DNA from: Ulva prolifera
Taxonomy: Eukaryota > Chlorophyta > Ulvophyceae > Ulvales > Ulvaceae
DNA length: 64,000 nucleotides
Assembly: GCA_023078555.1 (NCBI GenBank)
Contig: CM041198.1
Coordinates: 4,416,354-4,480,353, forward strand
Reading direction: 5' to 3'
Position numbers and translations under genes: made by a program. The stretch's first letter is position 1. Each line of letters starts with the position of its first letter. The notes beneath the pieces were generated by a model. The model saw only the letters and a program-made list of their open reading frames with translations, was not told the DNA's origin and ran no database searches. Below, piece after piece: positions 20,733 to 33,179 of this stretch.

Positions 20733-23700
20733 GCAATCCCACCAAAACCACTGTGCATGCGGTGGTCAACAGCCCTTGCGTAACAATGAGGACGCTGACG
20801 TACCGGATACCACGCAACGCTGCAGCTATCATGTACTTCTCAACATTGATCAATTGTGACTGCACAGTTCGGTAAACGATCCGAGAGCCAGATCCAAGTG
20901 CTCTGTGTCAGCAGGAGAGTGGCTGCGCTGTAGTAACGGACCGCGATTCAGCCCACGTACACCCGAAGACATGTGCCAAGGAAGAGGACAATCGTCCGTG
21001 ACTCCCTGCTCTTGACATATAAAGGTCGTGTGCCTTCCATCAACATTGCCATGATTGCCAAATTGACCCCAGCGCCACATGCGCATTACTGCGACAAGAC
21101 AAATGGCGGAGGGTGCACAGCATACGCCAGGAACGCCCGGACGCATGTTGCCCGCAGACGATCAGAACTGATTGTAAATCTCATTTTGATTACAATTTCG
21201 TGCAAGGTCGTCATGCGAGTTCTGACGCTATGTGTGTGATGCTCGGGCAAAATGATGTCCATCGTTGAGCATGCACGTCGTACTTCTCCCCCAACCTTTC
21301 TCCATCGTTATATGACAGCTGAATTGGCGAGAAAATAGATCGACAGCTTGTGTGGGTCTGAGCTGCGTACACATGTGATGTACTCCATGCTGGCCACACA
21401 CCTGATGCATGTTAGATGCAAGTTGTTGTTGTTATAAGCAAGGACCTATGCGCAGCATTCATCAAGCTAGCTAGTGGGCTGCAGAGCCGTTACCTGTGGA
21501 GCACTCAGGTCGTACGTCGGCAATGCACAGATCAAGGGATGTACTGTAATGCAGTGAGGCAATACAGGAACCACGTAAGACTGTAAGAGAATGGTTACAG
21601 TATACTTGGAGGCACATGACTATATGCCACCGATCAGTCAAGTCTACAGCGGTCATAATCACAGTGACCGCACACAATCCTCACATGGATTGTGCTGGAT
21701 TATGCTCATGCATATGATCATGCATATGTCCTAACATAACAGGAGTTGGGCCCGTGGCCACCACACTCATGTGCGTACTTGCACGTCATGCATTGTGTCC
21801 CAGGATGGACCTCATTTATGACAGTGGTCACCTAGAGGACATCTCTGAACCATTGCGAGTATAGATAGTGGCCATTCTCTGAGGTATGCGGCCTTGCCCT
21901 ACTGAAGAGTGTGGCATTTATGCATATGATGGCTGATCTCACAAGTGATGTCTACCTCCGTTGCAACCCCCCAGGCCTGATGTGAAACACCATACCATTG
22001 CATGAGGTACAGTCACATGCTTAGCATGTCTGCAAATGGCTTGATGCCATAGATTCGAGTCGCCGTTCCAAATCGGATCATGCTGCCTCGACACCATGAT
22101 CATGTTACACGTGTGCATGACCTTGTATCTCAGGCAGATGACCAATTCAATGATATGATGTTTTCTTTTGCAGGTGGAGGAGACGGGTGAATTATGCAGA
22201 TCTCGGATTACAACAATGGCCTATTACGATCGCTAACAGGCCTGTGCAATCGTGCAACCGGGATCACCATGTGAAGAGTCATATATGGCTAACTGCAGTC
22301 ATAGCAGTCATGCATGCATTAAGCCATTGAAGCACCAGCTTGACTAGAAGTGGTAGTGAACAGGTAGTGAGTGATTGTGGTCTGCGTGATTGCTATCAAA
22401 TGTAACATTGTTCACAGATACAAGGCGGCATGCTCTAGCAGGGCCATGAAAATTTTATGCACGGTGTGATGTAGCGATTTTGGAGTCTTTGCAGAAATTG
22501 CATCCAGTGCCGGCGCCATGTGTTTTGAACCAGCCCTCTTTCTGGATCTGATCGTTGAGAGCATCGCTGAGAGCACCATCGCGGCATGTACACAAAATAC
22601 CAAAGCCGCTCGAAGTGATGGAATGCTTGAATGCGTTGTGTCGTACGATACATGCTAGAGCATGGATGTGCAAATACAATAGAAAAGCACAGCTTCACTC
22701 AATGTCACTCAATGTGCCTCATAGAAACATTCATACATGTTAACCTAAATATGTGCAACTCCATTTCAGACCACTGTGGTATATATCAGTCCGGCTCTGA
22801 TGCCGTGCATATGCTTTCCCAGCTTGCACCAAACTTGTGGCAGTTCCAGGTGCTCTGCAACCAGTAGCAATGATCTGAGGCAGCCCTCCCGCAGCGATCA
22901 GGCCCTAATGAGGATCATTCCTTGCCACAAAAATGGTCAGGAAGCAGCATGGCTTTGCAGAATGTCAAAATTCGATGCGGCTACAAAGTTGTGCAGAATT
23001 GTAGCTGGCCGCGTTTGTGTTTGCAGTGTACTGAAGCAGCATGAAGGGATAGAGCATGAGAATATGTAGTAGCTGTGGAGATTTGCTGCATTCTGGTAGT
23101 GCCTGTGTTTTGACACGTGCAACCACACCAACCCCATTTGCATAGCTGATGGCGCACCCATCCCAAGAAAAAAAGGCATTTCAATGCGAGTACAACAAGA
23201 GTAATTACCACTGACATGCTTTTTTTTTCGGACTTGGCGTGGGTCCTTCGTAGACGCTGGTGTGGTCGCACCCGTGACCCGATTTAGGCAAACATCAACA
23301 TCACCACCTAAGACGCCTGACAATGGCATGACCCCATGCCTCGAACCAGGTTACGATGCTATCATGTCACCGCCACTTGTCAGGACCATTGCCTCTGGAC
23401 CTGAGGGGCCATGGATTGACAAGGAGATGTGGTGGGGGAACACAGCCACGTTTCAGATTAGGCTACTTATCACTATTGCCATTTTTATTGATCCATGTAC
23501 TAGAAAGACTGCGGTGGCAGGTGAGGGTGACGTCCAGAGTCTAACATCAGTACAACAGAACATTTCACATCAGCATGCCATCAGCCCGCTCGCCACATTC
23601 ATTAACATATGAATGTACGTGACACTGCGGCCATACCAAAGTCATCAGCGACAATGCTACAATTCTGTCTCCAGGTGACCCTGGGACGTATTTGAGGTAT

Positions 23701-24970
23701 GAGCCACTGCAGCTACGTGAGAATGATGATGTCACGGCCTCTTGCCAATTGACACAAAATTGCAGTCATGCAGCTCAGATGCAATGTAGCATTGATCAGA
23801 CTTCGAGCTCCGCACGACGTGACGCCCTGCACCTCCCAAGCTCGGTCAGCTGTGAAGTAGATGTGATCGCGAGGGTGGGGGAACACGAAACACACCAGAA
23901 GAAATGCTGAACACAACGGCACTTCAGCGTGCACCATCCTGATTGTATTTGTCAGCCGAGTTGTATCCTTGTCCAGGCGTCCTTCGATCAGCATCCACGG
24001 CGGTACACGCAGCTACACTATACCAGTCATTCTGATCTCGTCTGATCAAAAGGCACAGTAAACTCATGCAAGTAGTGAACACGGCCAGATGTACATGCCG
24101 GGACGAAGCCGCCGCAGCACGCACGGTCCTGGCACTGCAAACGAAATGCCTGCTTACGGCATGCGCGTACAGGTCGAGCAAAATGGTCGAATTACAAACA
24201 GAAAGCAATGCCTCTCAAAGCCCGTCACAACAGCACATCGACAGTGCAGCAGCGTCACGGTGCTCTGGCCAAGAGATGACCGCTTCAGGCACATACATTC
24301 GCTTGCATCTCCCGTGACCGTGGCGTCGGTGAGCCGCAGCCTTGGCATGGACAGCGGATATGTCTGGACTGTAGTGAAGTGGAGCCCCTGTCGCGATGTC
24401 ATAGTGTTTACGCATTTGTTAGTACGAGCTCACCTTATCAAAAGTATATCATGCACACTTCCAGAGCATTGGCTATACGATCGTGCTCCAGGCATTGGTC
24501 ATTACGTCAATCAAATCACTCGACTATAGCTCATTGAAATGGTAAACAACAGATACTTGGTTTTATCGTTTAGTGCACACACGACTTCGGCAAGCGTGAC
24601 ATGGACCATCGTGTCCACGTTTTCAACAAGATAGATGTGCTGTTGCCCGTCAATACCTCCGTCAATGCGCGCAAGGTATGCCGCTCAAGCAACATCAGCA
24701 ATCATCTTTTAGTCATCTTCTTTGCGACATCGACTGACATGGTTCAATCTGCGGCGATGAATGCGTGCGGAACGCAGGCGAGTGCGACGGCACCGACACC
24801 TTCAGATACGTTGTTTGTGTTGACTGCATGGTTTGATCGCTGTGGCTCGGTAGCTTTGCAAGTTGCAACAGTCTCAATGGACACTTGAGCTGCATGCGCA
24901 ACCTAGCTGCTGCTAGCTGCATCTCTGGCTTTGTACCGAATCGATGCTTCACGGCGTATCAGAATGCTTG

Positions 24971-25006
24971 CCGTCCATGGGGCCGTCCATTGGGCCGTCC
25001 ATGGGG
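24971..25006. repeat. 12-bp tandem repeat, three copies
   Basis: CCGTCCATGGGG is repeated three times in a row, the middle copy having one change (CCGTCCATTGGG). Confidence 0.9.
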
Positions 25007-25239
25007 CCTTCTTTAGCACATTAACTGCAACATGGTGTACCTTGTGGACTGTTTCACCAGACTTTTGTCATGTGCTCTTGGCGGCGTAAGCCTCCCATCC
25101 ACCGCAGCAGTCTTGCTTAGCATGCAAGCTAGTGCTTGGAGTACTTCGATCTATGGTAAATGTTTGCCACCAACAGGGAGGCATCCTAAAGGTGACATGA
25201 TCGTGACATGTGCTCACAGCTGTGTCTTTCCATCCACTA

Positions 25240-25620
25240 GTGCTGCCACGATCGTGAGAGCTGAACCCATGCCGTGGCCTGGCCTCAATGATGTGCCATG
25301 GTGGTCTGAGCTGCTCACCACTGTGGCTGTTGAGGTAACTCACACAATTGCAGAGGTAACCCTTACCAAAATAGAGTTTCCAAGTGCCCATCGTGGTTCC
25401 AATAACATGTCGTGAGCACAGTGGCCGCAGGTGCTGCCACGACGGTGAGGGCTGAGCCCCATAGTGTGGCCTGACCTCAATTCAGCACCATGATGGTCAG
25501 AGCAGCTCACCACCATGACTATTTAAGGTAATGCACACCATTGCACAACTCACCCTCACCATAGTGGAGTTTTCATTTGCCCACAATGGTTCCAGTTACG
25601 TGTTGCACGCACAATGGCCC
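25240..25620. repeat. diverged tandem duplication of about 190 bp
   Basis: The segments starting GTGCTGCCACGA at 25,240 and at 25,431 align for about 190 bp with scattered substitutions and small indels (for example CTCAATGATGTGCCATGG versus CTCAATTCAGCACCATGA). No frame is open across both. Confidence 0.7.
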
Positions 25621-25856
25621 AGACGCGGCGCCACCTTGGTGATGATGTATTCCGCTATGGCTACAGTGGGGCCATGTTGGCAAAAGAGAGCCGCCACGCC
25701 AACGTGGACCAATAGTATTCCAAGGCACGCTGTGAAGCAGTCCAGCATGGATTCCCAACCGTTCCGGGGTGACCCTGTGGGGCGTGAGCCTCCTGCGTGG
25801 ATTTGCGCAAACCTGCGTGGAACTTGTGTATCCATGATGGATGTGCCCGTCCCCAA

Positions 25857-25875
25857 CCCCCCCCCCCCCCCCCCC
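25857..25875. repeat. 19-nt C homopolymer
   Basis: A run of 19 C is followed by TTCCCCCCTTCCC. The length of such a run is unreliable in any assembly. Confidence 0.9.
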
Positions 25876-26582
25876 TTCCCCCCTTCCCTTGTGTAAGCCG
25901 CTCGGACGCGTGTGGCTGGCAACATAAGCGGTAATAACTACATCAAATTACGCGCCAGAATCGTTGCGCTAGCCAGCGCCACGTTTATACCATGCTTGGA
26001 TAGTGTTAAAAAAAATTAAGTGGCGGGGAGGGTTGGAATCGGTCGCGTGATCATGTTTCAAACGCTTCCGCTTCAATGTGCTGCGAAAGACAACCAATGG
26101 CGTTGAGATGTCGACAAAACAAACCTAAACGACTTCATACAAACTATACATTCCATGTATTCTTCATACACATAGTGCAATCGTTTATTGGCGGGCATCA
26201 ATGACACGGACGTCTACATCCGAGCCGATTGTTGTGCGCGCCTGAGATGTCGTGCCGGCAATCAAGGATGTGATATGTGAGGTATCGTAGCTAAGTAACA
26301 GCGCCCCAATCTCGCAAAGTTCAATTGTGGCCGTGTTGAAAGGACAATGGTACTGTCTCAAATCACGGATGGTCGCTAAATAACTTGAATATAGGCTGCA
26401 CATGTATATCATTGAATTGATATACCTAGATTGCTCACGAGATAGCGCTGCCTCGTGTTCATGCTGGCCTATTGCAATGAGGTTCACATTGCATTAATTC
26501 ACAAGAATCTCGAAAGCCGAGCCCTTTGCTACGAGTGCATTAGATTGTTGTTGCCGAGTATTTGTTAAAAATCTATTCTCGT

Positions 26583-26612
26583 GTCCGCAGACGTCCGCAG
26601 ACGTCCGCAGAC
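26583..26612. repeat. 10-bp tandem repeat, three copies plus a variant
   Basis: GTCCGCAGAC is repeated at 26,583, 26,593 and 26,603, followed by GTATGCAAAC at 26,613. Confidence 0.9.
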
Positions 26613-26970
26613 GTATGCAAACGCAATCGGCTAGAGGGTCACAAACTATCACACCCTCTACTGTCATGCGGGCGCCCTCTCACATTACAAGTGTATTACT
26701 ACATCCCTTGATTTGTGTCGTGATGGGCATCAGGTTGTATGGATGCCCATAGTCGCTTCATGGCCTCAAATCCGACAAATGACCCAAACCAGAGCGGATC
26801 CGAGACATGTGTTGTGTTCGTACGAGCCTAAATGGCACCTCTCTCGGATCGGGGCCGAATCGGGTCGGGGCGATGACGGGTCACTTTTGAAAAGTCAGAT
26901 ACACTGACGGCAATATCGAGCCCGGCAGCACTGACCGCTGCGTCAAGGGCAGCATACATGTGTTGGCTGC

Positions 26971-27070
26971 NNNNNNNNNNNNNNNNNNNNNNNNNNNNNN
27001 NNNNNNNNNNNNNNNNNNNNNNNNNNNNNNNNNNNNNNNNNNNNNNNNNNNNNNNNNNNNNNNNNNNNNN
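26971..27070. other. assembly gap (100 N)
   Basis: Exactly 100 N, the usual placeholder for a gap of unknown size. The satellite array begins immediately to its right and none is present to its left, so the left edge of the array lies inside the gap. Confidence 0.98.
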
Positions 27071-30000
27071 CCCTCAGCAACCTCTGCCCTACACCTTTAA
27101 AACCTCTCCCGACAGGGATGGCACTCCATGTTGACTGCTTAACATGCAATCTCGACCTAGCAATCTGCCCTAGCAATCTCGCCCTAGCACCTCGCCCTAG
27201 CATCTCGCCCTAGCAATCTCGCCCTAGCAATCTCGCCCTACACCTTTAAATCTCTCCCGTTAGGCTGGCACTCCATGTTGATGCTTAACATGCAATCTCG
27301 CCCTAGCATCCGCCCTAGCAATCTCGCCCTAGCAACTCGCCCTACACCTTTAACCTCTCCCGACAGGCTGGCACTCCAGTTGAATGCTAACATGCAATCT
27401 CGACCTAGCAATCTCGCCCTAGCAATCTCGCCCTAGCAATCTCGCCTAGCAATCTCGCCCTAGCAATCTCGCCCTTAGCAATCTCGCCCTAGCAACCTCG
27501 CCCTACACCTTTAAACCTCTCCCGACAGGATGGCACTCCATGTTGAATGCTTAACATGCAATCTCGCCTAGCAATCTCGACCCTAGCCATCTCGCCCTAG
27601 CAATCTCGCCCTAGCAACCTCGCCCTACACCTTTTAACCTCCCGACATGATGGGCACTCCATGTTGAATGCTTAACATGCAATCTAGACTAGCCATCTCG
27701 CCCTAGCCATCTCGCCCTAGCAATCTCGCCTAGCACCTCGCCCTACACCTTTAAATCTCTCCCGTCAGGTTGGCACTCCATGTTGAATGCTTAACATGCA
27801 ATCTCGACCTAGCAATCTCGACCTAGCCATCTCCGCCCTAGCAATCTCGCCCTAGCAATCTCGCCCTACACCTTTAAATCTCTCCCGTCAGGCTGGCACT
27901 CCATGTTGAATGCTTAACATGCAATCTCGCCCTAGCAATCTCGCCCTAGCAATCTCGCCCTAGCAATCTCTCCCTAGCAATCTCGCCTAGCAATCTCGCC
28001 CTAGCAAATTGCCCTACACCTTTAAACTCTCCGACAGGCTGGCACTCCATGTTGAATGCTTAACATGCAATCTCGACCTAGCAATATCGACCTAGCCATC
28101 TCGCCCTAGCAATCTCGCCCTAGCCAACCTCGCCCTACCTTTAAATCTCTCCGTTAGGCTGGCACTCATGTTGAATTCTTAACATGCAATCTCGGCCCTA
28201 GCAATCTCGCCCTAGCAATCTCCCCTAGCAACCTCGCCCTACACCTTTAAACCTCTCCCGACAGGCTGGCACTCCATGTTGAATGCTTACATGCATCTGA
28301 CCTAGCATCTCGCCCTACGCAACTCGCCCTAGCAATCTCGCCCTAGCAACTCTCGCCCTAGCAAATCTCGCCCTAGCAATCTCGCCACCATAGCAATCTC
28401 GCCCTAGCAACCTCGCCCTACACCTTTAAACCTCTCCGACAGGCTGGCACTCCATGTTGAATGCTAACATGCAATCTCGACTAGCATATCGACCTAGCCA
28501 TCTCGCCTAGCAATCTCTCTCGCCCTAGCAACCTCGCCCTACACCTTTAAATCTCTCCCGTCAGGCTGGCACTCCATGTTGAATGCTTAACATGCAATCT
28601 CGCCTAGCAATCTCGCCCTAGCAATCTCGCCCTAGCAATCTCGCCCTAGCAATCTCGCCCTAGCAATCTCGCCCCTAGCAACCTCGCCTACACCTTTAAC
28701 CTCTCCGACAGGATTGCACTCCAGTTGAATGTCTAACATGCAATCTGACCTAGCAATCTCGACCTAGCCATCTCGCCCTAGCAATCTCGCTAGCAACCTC
28801 GCCCTACACCTTTAAACACCTCTCCCGACATGATGGCACTCCATGTTGAATGCTTAACATGCAATCTAGACCTAGCCATCTCGCCCTAGCCATCTCGCCC
28901 TAGCAATCTCGCCCTAGCAACCTCGCCCTACACCTTTAAATCTCTCCCCGTCAGGCGCACTCCATGTTGAATGCTTAACATGCAATCTCGACCTAGCCAA
29001 TCTCGACCTAGCCATCTCGCCCTAGCAATCTCGCCCATAGCAATCTCGCCCTAGCAATCTCGCCCTAGCAATCTCGCCCTAGCAACCTCGCCCTACACCT
29101 TTAAACCTCCTCTCCGACGGCTGGCACTCCATGTTGAATGCTTAACATGCAATCTCCGACCCTAGCAATATCGACCTAAGCCATCTCGCCCTAGCAATCT
29201 CGCACTAGCAACCTCCGCCCTACACCTTTAAATCGCTCCCGTCAGGCTGGCACTCCATGTTGAATGCTTAACATGCAATCTCGACCTAGCAATCTCGCCC
29301 TAGCAATCTCGCCCTAGCAATCTCGCCCTAGCAACCTCGCCCTAGCAACTCGCCCTAGCAATCTCGCCCTAGCAATCTCGCCCTACACCTTTAAATCTCT
29401 CCGTTAGGCTGGCACTCCATGTTGAATGCTTAACATGCAATCTCGCCCTAGCAATCTCGCCCTAGCAATCTCGCCCTAGCAACCTCGCCCTACACCTTTA
29501 AACCTCTCCCGCAGGCTGCACTCCATGTTGAATGCTAACATGCAATCTCGACCTAGCAATCTCGCCCTAGCAATCTCGCCCTAGCAATCTCGCCCTAGCA
29601 ATCTCGCCCTAGCAATCTCGCCCTAGCAACCTCGCCCTACACCTTTAAAACCTCTCCCGACAGGATGGCACTCCATGTTGAATGCTTAACATGCTAATCT
29701 CGACATAGCCATCTCGCCCTAGCCATCTCGCCCTAGCAATCTCGCCCTAGCAACCTCGCCCTACACCTTTAAACCTCTCCCGGCATGCTGGCACTCCATG
29801 TTGAATGCTTAACATGCAATCTCGACCTAGCAATCTCGCCCTAGCAATCTCGCCCTAGCAATCTCGCCCTAAGCAATCTCGCCCTACACCTTTAAACCTC
29901 TCCCGGCAGGCTGGCACTCCATGTTGAATGCTTAACATGCAATCTCGACCTAGCAATCTCGCCCTAGCAATCTCGCCCTAGCATCTCGCCCTAGCAATCT

Positions 30001-33000
30001 CGCCCTAGCAATCTCGCCCTAGCAACCTCGCCCTACACCTTTAAACCTCTCCCGACAGGATGGCACTCCATGTTGAATGCTTAACATGCAATCTCGACAT
30101 AGCCATCTCGCCCTAGCCATCTCGCCCTAGCAATCTCGCCCTAGCAACCTCGCCCTACACCTTTAAATCTCTCTCTCCCGTCAGGCTGGCACTTCCATGT
30201 TGAATGCTTAACATGCAAATCTCAGCCCTAGCAATCTCGCCCTAGCAATCTCGCCCTAGTAATCTCGCCCTGGCAATCTCGCCCTAGCAATCTCGCCCTA
30301 GCAAATTGCCCTACACCTTTAAACCTCTCCCGACAGGCTGGCACTCCATGTTGAATGCGTAACCAGTGCAATCTCGACCTAGCAATCTCGCCCTAGCAAT
30401 CTCGCCCTAGCAATCTCGCCCTAGCAATCTCGCCCTACACCTTTAAAACCTCTCCCGGCAGGCTGGCACTCCATGTTGAATGCTTACATGCAATCTCGAC
30501 CTAGCAATCTCGCCCTAGCAATCTCGCCCTAGCAATCTCGCCCTAGCATCTCGCCCTAGCAATCTCCGCCCTAGCAACCTCGCCCTAACACCTTTAAACC
30601 TCTCCCGACAGGATGGCACTCCATGTTGAATGCTTACATGCAATCTCGACATAGCCATCTCGCCCTAGCCATCTCGCCCTAGCAATCTCGCCCTAGCAAC
30701 CTCGCCCTACAACCTTTAAATCTCTCCCGTTAGGCTGGCACTCCATGTTGAATCTTAACATGCAATCTCGCCCTAGCAATCTCGCCCTAGCAATCTCGCC
30801 TAGCAACCTCGCCCTACACCTTAAACCTCTCCCGACAGGCTGGCACTCCATGTTGAATGCTTAACATGCAATCTCGCCCTAGCAATCTCGCCCTAGCAAT
30901 CTCGCCCTAGCAATCTCTCCCTAGCAATCTCGCCCTAGCAATCTCGCCCTAGCAAATTGCCCTACACCTTTAAACCTCTCCCGACAGGCTGGCACTCCAT
31001 GTTGAATGCTTAACATGCAATCTCGACCTAGCAATATCGACCTAGCCATCTCGCCCTAGCAATCTCGCCCTAGCAACCTCGCCCTACACCTTTAAATCTC
31101 TCCCGTTAGGCTGGCACTCCATGTTGAATGCTTAACATGCAATCTCGCCCTAGGCAATCTCGCCCTAGCAATTCTCGCCCTAGCAACCTCGCCCTACACC
31201 TTTAACCTCTCCCGACAGGCTGGCACTCCATGTTGAATGCTTAACATGCAATCTCGACCTAGCAATCGCGCCCTAGCAATCTCGCCCTAGCAATCTCGCC
31301 CTAGCAATCTCGCCCTAGCAATCTCGCCCTAGCAATCTCGCCCTAGCAACCTCGCCCTACACCTTTAAACCTCTCCCGACAGGCTGCACTCCATGTTGAA
31401 ATGCTTAACATGCAATCTCGACCTAGCATATCGACCTAGCCATCTCCGCCCTAGCAATCTCGCCTAGCAACCTCGCCCTACACCTTTAAATCTCTCCCGT
31501 CAGGCTGGCACTCCATGTTGAATGCTTAACATGCAATCTCGACCTAGCAATCTCGCCCTAGCAATCTCGCCCTAGCAATCTCGCCCTATCGCCCTAGCAA
31601 CCTCGCCCTAGCAATCTCGCCCTAGCAATCTCGCCCTAGCAATCTCGCCCTACACCTTTAAATCTCTCCCGTTAGGCTGGCACTCCATGTTGAATGCTTA
31701 ACATGCAATCTCGCCCGAGCAATCTCGCCCTAGCAATCTCGCCCTAGCAACCTCGCCCTACACCTTTAAACCTCTCCCGGCAGGCTGGCACTCCATGTTG
31801 AATGCTTAACATGCAATCTCGACCTAGCAATCTCGCCCTAGCAATCTCGCCCTAGCAATCTCGCCCTAGCAATCTCGCCCTAGCAATCTCGCCCTAGCAA
31901 CCTCGCCCTACACCTTTAAACCTCTCCCGACAGGATGGCACTCCATGTTGAATGCTTAACATGCAATCTCGACATAGCCATCTCGCCCTAAGCCATCTCG
32001 CCCTAGCAATCTCGCCCTAGCAACCTCGCCCTACACCTTTAAACCTCTCCCGGCAGGCTGGCACTCCATGTTGAATGCTTAACATGCAATCTCGACCTAG
32101 CAATCTCGCCCTAGCAATCTCGCCCTAGCATCTCGCCCTAGCAATCTCGCCCTACACCTTTAAACCTCTCCCGGCAGGCTGGCACTCCATGTTGAATGCT
32201 TAACATGCAATCTCGACCTAGCAATCTCGCCCTAGCAATCTCGCCCTAGCAATCTCGCCCTAGCAATCTCGCCCTAGCAATCTCGCCCTAGCAACCTCGC
32301 CCTACACCTTTAAACCTCTCCCGACAGGATGGCACTCCATGTTGAATGCTTAACATGCAATCTCGACATAGCCATCTCGCCCTAGCCATCTCGCCCTAGC
32401 AATCTCGCCCTAGCAACCTCGCCCTACACCTTTAAATCTCTCCCGTCAGGGCTGGCACTCCATGTTGAATGCTTAACATGCAATCTCGCCCTAGCAATCT
32501 CGCCCTAGCAATCTCGCCCTAGTAATCTCGCCCTGGCAATCTCGCCCTAGCAATCTCGCCCTAGCAAATTGCCCTACACCTTTAAACCTCTCCCGACAGG
32601 CTGGCACTCCATGTTGAATGCTTAACATGCAATCTCGACCTAGCAATCTCGCCCTAGCAATCTCGCCCTAGCAATCTCGCCCTAAGCAATCTCGCCCTAC
32701 ACCTTTAACCTCTCCCGCAGGCTGGCACTCCATGTTGAATGCTTAACATGCAATCTCGACCTAGCAATCTCGCCCTAGCAATCTCGCCCTAGCAATCTCG
32801 CCCTAGCAATCTCGCCCTAGCAATCTCGCCCTAGCAACCTCGCCCTACACCTTTAAACCTCTCCCGACAGGATGGCACTCCATGTTGAATGCTTAACATG
32901 CAATCTCGCCCTAGCAATCTCGCCCTAGCAATCTCGACCTAGCCACCTCGCCCTAGCAATCTCGCCCTAGCATCTCGCCCTACACCTTTAAATCTCTCCC

Positions 33001-33179
33001 GACAGGCTGGCACTCCATGTTGAATGCTTAACATGCAATCTCGCCCTAGCAATCTCGCCCTAGCAATCTCGCCCTAGCAATCTCGCCCTAGCAATCTCGC
33101 CCTAGCATCTCGCCCTAGCAAATTGCCCTACACCTTTAAACCTCTCCCGACAGGCTGGCACTCCATGTTGAATGCTTAA

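Larger units (their letters stand above)
19342..26970. other. 7.6-kb region without a supportable gene
   Basis: Many short ORFs occur on both strands with no motif, no splice chain and no repeated conserved block. The longest protein-like stretches (23,329-22,937 minus; 23,262-23,612 plus; 26,487-26,185 minus) are unrecognised. Small repeats listed separately are at 20,339-20,732, 24,971-25,006, 25,240-25,620, 25,857-25,875 and 26,583-26,612. The region may be old transposon debris and spacer. Confidence 0.45.

Noticed and set aside
26185-26487. 100-codon minus-strand ORF
   Set aside because: Protein-like composition but no motif, no splice partner and no neighbouring context; too weak to call.
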